From Sarcocystis neurona (taxonomy: Eukaryota; Apicomplexa; Conoidasida; Eucoccidiorida; Sarcocystidae), in contig KL647304.1 of the NCBI GenBank assembly GCA_000727475.1, forward strand, positions 1,737,217 to 1,801,216: a DNA stretch of 64,000 nucleotides, read 5' to 3'. Shown here piece by piece: positions 56,522 through 64,000 of this stretch. The position numbers and the translations under genes were made by a program. Every line of letters begins with the position of its first letter. The stretch's first letter is position 1. The notes under the pieces are model-generated. The model saw only the letters and a list, made by a program, of their open reading frames with translations, searched no databases and had not been told where the DNA came from.

Positions 56522-58006
56522 GAAACTACCCCCCCCCCCCCCACCACACACAGACACACACAGTGAGGAATCATGCGCACATACACGCACAGGCAACTAT
56601 AGAGAGAGTTCTGAACAGACGTGCCGAGGGAGTGGACTTTCCATGTGAAGATTTACGCTCACCCCAAAACTGGGACGCGCAGCTCTCCGTATATATCTGT
56701 CTTTGTGTGTCTGTAAATGGTGGTGTCTACGTATATGTCTATATGTGTCTGTCTTTCTCTTTCCGTCTGTCGCTCTCTGTGTGATTCTCATTCTCCCCAT
56801 ATTTCTTGTGGACTACTTCACCCCCTGCAGCAGCCACACAGATGGATATATGTAAAAGTATATATGTATATATATCCGTGTGTGTATGTGTGTATGTATG
56901 CGTGTGTACGTGTGTGTATATATGTGTGTGTATATATGTGTGTGTACATGTGTGTGTGTGTGTATACGTCTGTGTCTGTGTATCTATATACATATATATG
57001 TATATATGTGTGTGTGTAGGTTTACATATATATGTATATATGTGTGTGTATGTGTCTGTGGGTGTGTATGTGTACACGAATATATATATATGTATATATA
57101 TGTATCGGTATGAATATCTTGGCGTGCAGTAGATGCTTGGGGACCAGGTATTAGGGGAAAGTGCGGCTCCTCTCTTTTTCACCGATGTGCTGCACGCATG
57201 CACCCTCGGCAGGGACACTACAAATGTGTCACTATCCTTCAACATGACCGTTTAATCTTTGTATACACATGTGGATATATATATATATATATATGTGCAC
57301 TTTATATATATATATATGTATAGATGTACGCACGTATACACATGCATATATATATATGTATGTATATGTTTGAACGTATACATATGTATATATCTATCTA
57401 TATCTGTAAAAATATGTATGTATATATATATGTGCAGATGTATGCACGTATACATATGTACGTATCTATCTATATCTATACGTATATATATATATATATG
57501 TATATATATCAACGTGTATGTATGTATATATATGTATATAGATATGTACACGTGTTATATGTATGTGTGTGTACGTGTATGTACGTAAATCAACGTATAG
57601 AACTACACACTTCTATATATCAATTTGTGGGAGAGTACACTTACCTATTTATTGATTTCTCTGTGTTCTTCTGTTTGTGACCATCCAGCATGACTTTCTG
57701 AGAAACGTCGCGCATTTCTCTCTTTCTCTTTTAAAGCCGCCCTTTTTCCTTTTCATTTTGTCCGTCCAACCAACTGCGCCTTTCTGCAAGATACTCAGCA
57801 TGAACAAATCAATCTATATGCATCCGTGTGTGTATGTGTGATTGATCTCTTGCAGTGAAAGGAGAGTCGGCGAAGTAGGTCGCCGCTGTCGTGAAGCTGA
57901 GGCGGGGAGGGTTCGTTTTTTTCTGCATTTCTAGGAAAAGGAGGAACTGCTACCTACGCAAGCAGCGGCAGGAGCAGCAGCAGGAGCAGTAGTGAGGGGG
58001 CAGTAA
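48003..58006 (+). CDS. DDRGK1: DDRGK1 (UFBP1) homologue, ER-membrane adaptor of UFM1 ligation, 5 exons
   Basis: Exons 48003-48379, 51417-51891, 53896-54069, 55745-55948 and 57935-58006 join in phase to 433 residues. The order matches DDRGK1: N-terminal membrane helix (about residues 45-66, ALGQLLLAAAVLCVLLTAAT), a basic low-complexity stretch, a long charged Gln/Arg/Glu coiled coil (about 180-285), then a winged-helix region (LLQRFISFVQKKKVVQIDEL, about 313-340) and the namesake segment GVFLDDGRYIFLS (about 360). Human DDRGK1 is 314 residues; the excess is poly-Gln and Ala tracts. The protein anchors the UFM1 E3 ligase at the ER (family knowledge). The motif reads DDGRY rather than DDRGK. The start codon is uncertain (in-frame ATGs at 47787 and 47805 are also possible) and the last exon is an inference. 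Confidence 0.88.
48830..49210. repeat. TACATA/CATATA microsatellite
   Basis: About 380 bp of (ACATAT)n/(ACATAC)n in DDRGK1 intron 1. Confidence 0.9.
49485..50570. repeat. 1.1-kb polypyrimidine tract
   Basis: Nearly pure C/T on the plus strand (CTCTCTTTCCCTCCC-like), with only scattered purines. It gives spurious frames of 374-457 codons on both strands. Confidence 0.95.
50909..50922. repeat. 14-bp palindrome GGTGTACGTACACC in DDRGK1 intron 1
   Basis: Perfect copy of the motif found in flippase introns. Confidence 0.85.
51184..51310 (+). repeat. CTG block before DDRGK1 exon 2
   Basis: Interrupted CTG with recurring GCTGCTGCGTCGT units, about 100 bp upstream of the acceptor. Confidence 0.8.
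51417..51891 (+). CDS. DDRGK1: DDRGK1 exon 2 (basic region and poly-Gln coiled coil)
   Basis: Starts DETTLLRWRRARGRAALARV after TTTGCAG. It continues through Ala-rich sequence, ADRELTARQQRRLDREALRE, sixteen consecutive Gln, then YRELLYRQLQQRREEERRRA and QQYQQWK. The acidic/basic heptad-like pattern matches the DDRGK1 coiled coil. Donor GTACTG. Confidence 0.8.
51892..53895 (+). other. DDRGK1 intron 2
   Basis: A 2004-bp intron. Pyrimidine-rich at 52150-52500 and 52690-52900, TA/TG repeats near 53020-53215, and a palindrome cluster in the last 400 bp. No additional exon is required by the protein alignment. Confidence 0.75.
53503..53841. repeat. Cluster of GTGTACGTACAC palindromes in DDRGK1 intron 2
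   Basis: Copies at 53503-53516 and 53549-53562 sit in a 46-bp imperfect tandem repeat. Variants lie at 53714-53727 (GGTGTATGTACACC) and 53828-53841 (AGTATACGTACACC). Half-sites near 53736 and 53757 complete the cluster, 55-400 bp upstream of exon 3. Confidence 0.88.
53896..54069 (+). CDS. DDRGK1: DDRGK1 exon 3 (winged-helix start)
   Basis: QKIEVQAEGEGAEWANEAKK, then LLQRFISFVQKKKVVQIDEL and AAEFSLSSAK. It aligns with human EAFVVEEEGVGE...FLTEFINYIKQSKVVLLEDLA. Donor GTAATT. The start could be 53899, because two CAGs are adjacent. Confidence 0.92.
54070..55744 (+). other. DDRGK1 intron 3
   Basis: A 1675-bp intron with TA/TG and CT microsatellites (54200-54720, 54940-55110) and a CAG block (54795-54905). 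The pyrimidine-rich end (55260-55570) precedes a unique stretch before the acceptor. Confidence 0.75.
55745..55948 (+). CDS. DDRGK1: DDRGK1 exon 4 (DDRGK segment)
   Basis: EAAQRLRALEDADRLHGVFL, DDGRYIFLSDKEISSVAGFL, EEKGRVNIEKDLLPACNRMI. It matches human [31 protein letters not shown] but with DDGRY in place of DDRGKF. The acceptor follows (CTG)5 CAG; donor GTACCG. Confidence 0.93.
56091..56489. other. Assembly gap (399 N) flanked by TA repeats
   Basis: A run of N inside DDRGK1 intron 4, with (TA)n on both sides (56060-56090 and 56490-56520) and a run of 14 C at about 56529. The true length is unknown. Confidence 0.98.
56820..57600. repeat. TG/TA microsatellite field in DDRGK1 intron 4
   Basis: TGTGTA and TATATG repeats with a short unique piece at 57120-57250. 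All frames are repeat-derived. Confidence 0.85.
57935..58006 (+). CDS. DDRGK1: DDRGK1 exon 5 (short C-terminal tail, stop TAA)
   Basis: After a strong acceptor (TTTTTTTCTGCATTTCTAG) the phase-0 frame reads [23 protein letters not shown] then TAA at 58004-58006. DDRGK1 proteins end within about 20 residues of the previous block, so length and position fit. There is no sequence conservation to confirm it. Confidence 0.5.
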   Translation, partial: EKEELLPTQAAAGAAAGAVVRGQ

Positions 58007-61000
58007 GCTGCCGAAGAGGCGAGGCCGGGCGTTTGTTTCTCGAAAGAATAGGAGAAATTCGCCCGCCAGACAGTATCACACATACACACATACGTGAACA
58101 AATGCGTATGCGGCTCTGCTGCTTGTTTTTCGCGCAGCAACGCATGTATCTGCATCTGCTGTGGTGTCTAGACACCGGAAAGTCCCCCGGGAAAAAACGC
58201 CGTGCGAACGCACAAGCGCTCTTCTCTACTTTTTCTTTTTCTTCTTGTTCGTCTTCTTCTTCGTCTCCTTATTCTTCTCTGCGTCTTCTTCTTCGTCTTG
58301 TTTTCCTCTACAACGTCTTCTTTTCTGCGTCTTCCTCTTCATGTTCTTATTCACCTTCTTTCCCACTACGTTTCCTTCTTCGTCTCCGGCTTCGTCTTCT
58401 TCTTCTCTACGTCTTCTTACGTATCCTTTGTCGAAAGTGAGGAATTTTACCAGGTGCGTGAGTGAGGGCAGCACTGGAAATTGGCCAAGGAAATAGCGTG
58501 TGACTACGCGCTTTGTTCTGAGGCGGAGAAGCTATCCCTTCACAGGATTTGTCTCTCTGCTCCAGACGGGACGTCCTCCACACAAAAAAGGGACAAACAC
58601 AGAGAAGGCAGAATCTCACAACGTCTGCGTGACTGAAGTGTGCGCATCCCGGCCTGTCAACAAAAAGACGCCGGGTTGAAGCGTCCTCCAGCAAAATCGC
58701 GCTTCTTTGTCGACACAGGAGTGCAGGCAAAAGCCATTTCGCTGCCGCCGCTGCAGCAGCAAAAGCAGCATTGCCGTGGCACACGCACAGATGCAGCAGC
58801 AGGAGAACAGTCTCGGGATGCAAGTGCTGCTGTGCTGCTGACTGGCAGCTGCTGCTTTAGTTCACTCATACGCAGGCACACATTGTAGAGACAAACAGGA
58901 CACACTTGTGGAGGACACAAGCCTGTATATGCGTGGGCGTCGCTTGCCGGTACATTTTGTTGTTTGACGAGCGGCAAACAGAAATAGTCGTGCGTGCGCG
59001 GTTCTTATCTACAAATCGATCTGTACAGGGATATATGGGAGGATAGTTTTATCGAATATCGAGAGAGCCTGGTGCACCGCAGGGGTGCGAGGGAAGCGTA
59101 GAAGCGCATGCGCCGCAGTGCAGGTTGTCGCGTCTTTGTGTCTTCTCCGCGTTCCTGTCTGTTCCACGCAGTAGCCGATTTATGTTGAGAAAAAAAAAAC
59201 GCACCTGCGTAGGCGGAGGAGGAAGTCACAAGACGAGCTGCTGCCGCTGCCTCGCTGTTACGGTCGCCGAGGGCAGACAGCGAGAGGCGCTGCTGCAGCT
59301 CGTATCTCTCTGCGACCGTAGGGGCTTCCGGCTTCTTCTGCTGCCCTGCGTTGGCCACCTCCGTCGCGTTAGTCGGAACGCTGCTGCTGCTGCTGGGACA
59401 AAGTCGCTGCGATTCTGCTGCTGCTGTGATTTCTGCGAGTTGCTGCTGCTTCTTCTTCGAGCGGGTGCTGCTCCTCCAGCTGCTGCTGTGTGCTGCTCTT
59501 GCTGCTGCTGAGACCCGGTAGAAGACAGCTGCGCTGTGCTCAGCGTTTGTCTTCTGCGACTGCTTTTAGTAACACTTAGCGGCTGTTTGACTGCTGCTGA
59601 CACTGCCGCTGCTCGTTCCTGGTGCTGCTGTAGCGGGCAGCTGTAGACTGCCGCCCCAACAACTCTCGTAGCAGTAGCTGCTCTCTTGGCCTAGGACGCT
59701 GGAGCATGTGCTGCGCAGTATCAAAGAAACTGCAAGCTTTACAGCCCAGAATCGAAAACGGCCGCTTTCTTTGCTGCTGGTGTGGCGGAACAGCGATGCT
59801 GGTGCTATCTGCCATGGACGAGGCAATGGCACTTCTGCTACGTTCGAAGGAGGAGCTGCTGCTTTCTGAAAAAGTGCTGACTCCGCTGCTGCAATGTAAG
59901 TGGTAGCTGGCTTCCACACACAGCGGATGGCTGCCCAGCTGCAGCACGGCTCCTACGGGCTCTCCCCAGGAAAGTGCTGCAGGACATCTGCAGCTCGTTC
60001 CTCGGGGGCAGTCGACGCATGACTGCAGCTCTATATCCCGCATATAGCTAGCAACAGTTAAAGGTGGACTGCAGCCACGTACGATACCAACTCGGATTTA
60101 CTCGTAAGGGAGGCGCCGCTACGTCGACGTCAAAACACTACACACGTGCCGGCATTACTCTGCGCACATCTCGATGTATGTAGAAACACATAGATATATG
60201 TATATATGCATATGTTTGCTGTATCTATCTATGTATCTGTGTAGCAAACTGTATTACAGCTAGATGGCTACGTAGCAACACGTACACTTGGATATACTTA
60301 TACATTTCACGGAGATACGTAGGCGTGGATTTATATACATACATAGAAGTGTGTATGTTTCATAACAGGTTTGTCAAAAACGGATTTGTGTCATGCGACA
60401 AGGGTACCCGCGCGGACTGCAATGCGCCAAGAGGCGTGGCTGTACCATGTACATGGTGACATCCTTCTGTGTTAGTTTGCAACGCTGATTTCCGTCATCT
60501 AGAAAGATGTACAGACGTTTATACAGCTGTGTGGCGCTGATGGCAGGCGCGCGTGGAGCTTGCTTTAGGTGCAGTATATAAATAGGTGCACACACGCATA
60601 TATGGCCGCTCGCTCTAGCAACAGCGACAGCAAGAAACGCGATGACTCCACATTATAGGTGCGAAGGCTGCTGCACAGCATAATTTTTGAATTCTCCGCG
60701 CTTCGGGAGAAAATTTTGCAAACAACTTTTGTCGCAGTCCTTTTTACGTAAATAAGTGGAAGCGTACTGACCGCCTATGCACACGAAGTGGCAGCCCTTC
60801 TCAAAACAAATTGTACAGCCACCCTCACACGTATGTACATGTATACTCTCCTCAGGTGTATATACACACGTATGTGTGGATGTATATGCCGCATATATTT
60901 ATATATACACATATATGTACGTACTCAGGTTACATGAGTCTCTCGTTCTACGTGTAGAGCTTCTCGCATGTGAAATGGGTAACATATGTATATATATAGG

Positions 61001-62120
61001 ATTTTGCAATATGAGGATATTGACTGGATGTTAGCAACAGCAGGTGCATGGCAGCAGCACCACAAGTATGGCGGCCGTCCTACTCTCGTGGCAATATATC
61101 ACATACGTTGTGACGGCTCTTCCAGTTGACCATGCCACTGTGTACTTGCTGTAGAAATATGGATTTCTGTGCATGTGTATCTATACACAAGTATATCTAC
61201 ACACAAATATATTTATACACTAGTATGTCTGTACACATATATTTCTGTATACGTATATATCTACCTATACATATATATATAGATAGATAGATAGATCGAT
61301 AGATAAATGTGAGGGTCCCCTGCCAGTGGGGCAGCACGCTTGATAAGGACGCCAGGGGAGTCTGGACACGTGATCACGACTTCGTATACTTGTCACAAGT
61401 GTACATATATATCTGTATACATGTGGGTCTGTTTTACGTATGTGAACACGAGTGTATACGTGTGAAAATATGCCCAGGAGAGATTGTCTGAACGGGGTAG
61501 TGCGAGGGGTTGTTGCTGCAACATCTACAAACGCACCGAGTAACTTTCGTTTCGCGCGTGTGAAGGCAGGAGGACCTGCATTTTTTGAGAAGCGCGCCGT
61601 GTTTTGGCTGCTCTTTGTGTGCAGGAATTACTCCTGTACTTCCGCAGATTGCATCACATGTAAACCTTCATCGAGATTTTCGTTCTGCTTTTGCTTCCTC
61701 GCTCTCCCCGCTTTCGCTCATTAAAAGCAAAAAATTCACAGCCTATCAGGACCTGCGTCTGCCGTTAGTCCAAGAGGCAACCACTCGCTTTCCTTCTTTT
61801 CGCTCGCTTCCTCCTTACGCGTCGTCTGCATGAAATACTACGACGTTCGTGACACTACTGCTGGTACTACTACTACTACTACTACCATTCCTTCGCTTGT
61901 TCAATACTTAGCTTTCTCAGGCTGACGATGTCACCTAGACGCTTATTTTTTGCGACTTCAGATCTGCACAAGGTGACACGTGGTGACTATATCGACCATA
62001 GTGCGACAGACGCTTCGTATCTGTGATTTCCGACAACGGAGGGGTAGTCACGCTGTTGTGAGTCTTCAGAATAATTCTAAGTGTTACGAATCTACACACC
62101 CTGAAGACGACTGACACCTT

Positions 62121-62345
62121 AGAGTGAACATGAGACTGATTTTCTGGTCATTCGGAGGCGCATGCCGTAATCTGCCCTGTTTTCGAAAGGTCTTTTTCGT
62201 CAGGGCGAACACGAGGCTGATTCTCTGGTCACTCAGAGGCGCACCCACCATAATCCTCCCTGTTTTTTAAGTTCTTCTTCACCAGAGTGAATATACGGCT
62301 AGTGCTCTGGCCACGCAGAGGCGCACACCGTAATCTCCTTGTACG
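62121..62345. repeat. About 80-bp tandem repeat, three diverged copies
   Basis: Copies start near 62121, 62202 and 62284. They share GAGTGAA, then GGCTGATTCTCTGGTCAC-like, then CAGAGGCGCAC and CCGTAATCT blocks. Confidence 0.85.
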
Positions 62346-63240
62346 AGGACGCACAGTCAAATCGTACTACACGGATATTCAGAGCCTGTGCGCACACGGC
62401 GTCAATGTAATATCTCCTGATGGGACAACATAAACGTAGCTTCTGCAGACGGCTAACTGCAGTCGGAGTGGGTACCTTGCACAGAGGCGCCTCAATAATC
62501 CTGCTTTTGCACCCTTGTGTACACACACGTACACAACCACACACATCCGTCTAGTATACTGAGACGGACACAGAGATATAGATAGTGATTCCCAGAGAAA
62601 AAAGGCAGACTCACACCCAGCCGCCTACAAACGGACAAAAGGTCCTTTCGTCTTTCTTCGTAGAGAGTGCACGTGCCTTCACGACTTCCCCGCGGATTTC
62701 TACGGCCACGGTGACACTTTTAAAACCCGCGTATATACGCGTCTGTTGCTCTCTTGTGTCACGGCTGCTGCCTCGAGGCAGTAATCAACCTTGTGGGAAT
62801 CCGCACAAGAAAGACTCTTCAGTGCCATGTAGCCGTCCTCTACGCAGCCTCCCTTCAGCTACGTAGCTGCGTGGATAAACCCATTATGTCACAGAGACCT
62901 AAGTCGTCTAGCCGCACGCATGTATGGACTCAGCCCTCCGCATCGTTTTCAGCGACAAAGAAAATCTCGAGACAAAGTTGATAAGTGCGTCAGGGGGTCT
63001 GTGTAGACGTCGGTTTGAGCTATGTGGAAGAGCGTGTCCACTGGCACATACTTTTTTAGACTGAAATTTTGGGCGTTTCACGAAAGCGCAGGGCGCTCCG
63101 TCCCGCCTGTCGCCCGTCGCAACTTTCGGCTGCTGCCGCGCATGTGTCGCGAAGGCATATAGGGATTTATGGGACTGAGACCTGTTGCACCTCGTCTGCG
63201 TGGACGCAGGGTGTCGCTCACCTGTGTGCCACTGCTGATT

Positions 63241-63945
63241 CCGTCGGCTCTGTTGCTGCTGCTGCTGCTGTTCGCGAGGTTGACACTGCTGCTACTGTTC
63301 TCGTGAGCGATGCTGCTGCTGGTGTCGCTACAGTGGATGACGCTGTTATAGCAGTTGCGTTGCTTGGCGTGACTGCTGCTGTCCTGCATGTGCGAGCCGC
63401 TGTTCTTTTGCTCTTTCATGCTGCTACTGCTACTATCTTCTGGACTGCGTCTTTCATTGTCGCTGCCGCCGTTGCTGGCTTGCTCGGTGCTGCCGGTGCT
63501 ACTTGCTGCTGCTCTGTTCCTCGTTGTTTTGTGCGAACGACTCCCGGCTCCGCTGCCAACACTGCTACTAGTACTACCATCAGGTAAACAAGGGTTTTCT
63601 TTAGACGTGTCACCGCTTCCACCGATGCTGCTGCTGCTACTGCTTCTGCGCGTGCAAGCGCTGTGCTGCTGCGAAACGGCCGCTTTTTTCACTGCTGTTG
63701 CTGCTGCAGCAGCGCAAGCAGCAGCCGCATCGAAGAAAGACTTCCCAGCAGCGTGGCCGACAGCAGCAGAAGGAGGAACACCAGAAGGAGAAAACGGAGA
63801 CGCACTGCTGCAGCCGTGAGGCCGCGCAGCAACACGAGCAGCAGCAGCAGCGCGGGCAGGAGCGGCAGCAGCAGCAGCACCGGCAGCAGCAGCAGCATCG
63901 GCAGCTCCTACACCAGCAGTATCGGTGGCAGCAGCAACAACAGGA
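63241..63945. repeat. CTG block then CAG block, second inverted trinucleotide array
   Basis: CTG-rich to about 63706, then CAG-rich. The junction is the perfect palindrome GCTGCTGCAGCAGC at 63700-63713. Confidence 0.85.
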
Positions 63946-64000
63946 TATCTAGTTGAATCAAAGGTCTTGTGTAGAGAAGGAGGAAAAGGAGGAGGAGCAG

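Larger units (their letters stand above)
58007..64000. other. Region downstream of DDRGK1 with no recognised gene
   Basis: TTC-rich block at 58220-58440; CAG/CTG-rich stretches at 58750-58855, 59370-59640 and 63241-63945; TA microsatellites near 60180 and 61190-61300; a (TAC)n run at 61864-61890; and a tandem repeat at 62121-62345. Frames of up to 204 codons (for example Ser-rich on the minus strand at 63078-63692) are degenerate trinucleotide sequence without family similarity. Confidence 0.55.

Noticed and set aside
58226..58474. 82-codon Lys/Glu/Arg-rich minus-strand frame
   Set aside because: It is the complement of a TTC/TCT repeat and has no family match.
63078..63692. 204-codon Ser-rich minus-strand frame
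   Set aside because: Explained by degenerate CTG repeat; no domain and an equally long Ala/Val-rich frame on the other strand.

Overview
The window is nuclear DNA of an apicomplexan, most likely a coccidian of the Eimeria type (Eimeria or a close relative such as Cyclospora). The reasons are large intron-rich genes, heavy CAG/CTG trinucleotide content in exons, introns and spacers (poly-Gln in two proteins), and conserved eukaryotic genes diluted in simple repeats: TA, CA/TG, CT/GA and longer minisatellites. Genus is an inference; no telomere-like heptamer repeat was noticed.

Three genes can be supported. (1) Positions 408-28623, plus strand: the 3' thirteen exons of a P4-type ATPase of the Neo1/ATP9 class, about 1047 residues from the end of the actuator domain to the stop codon. 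The 5' end lies outside the window. Twelve introns of 0.5-2.8 kb make up nearly 90% of the locus. (2) Positions 37780-38694, minus strand: an intronless small heat-shock protein (HSP20/alpha-crystallin) with a probable signal peptide. (3) Positions 48003-58006, plus strand: a five-exon DDRGK1 (UFBP1) homologue, the ER-membrane adaptor of UFM1 conjugation. Its fourth intron holds a 399-base assembly gap.

The flippase and the HSP20 gene are convergent, separated by about 9 kb; HSP20 and DDRGK1 are divergent, also about 9 kb apart. The spacers and 58-64 kb hold microsatellites, GCT-rich stretches and ordinary unique sequence in which I recognise no gene. The three proteins touch related cell biology (endosome/Golgi lipid flipping, proteostasis, ER UFMylation), but nothing suggests they form a functional cluster.

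The most interesting non-gene signal is a 14-bp palindrome, GGTGTACGTACACC. It recurs many times within introns of the two intron-rich genes and almost nowhere else: seven copies lie in one flippase intron, four with a fifth partial copy in a 340-bp stretch of a DDRGK1 intron, and a related half-site is amplified in a tandem array in another flippase intron. One copy supplies a 3' splice site. Other notable points are CTG blocks just before many splice acceptors, one intron with CAG near its donor and CTG at its acceptor, a GC-AG intron, a decayed partial exon duplication, and a 1.1-kb polypyrimidine tract.
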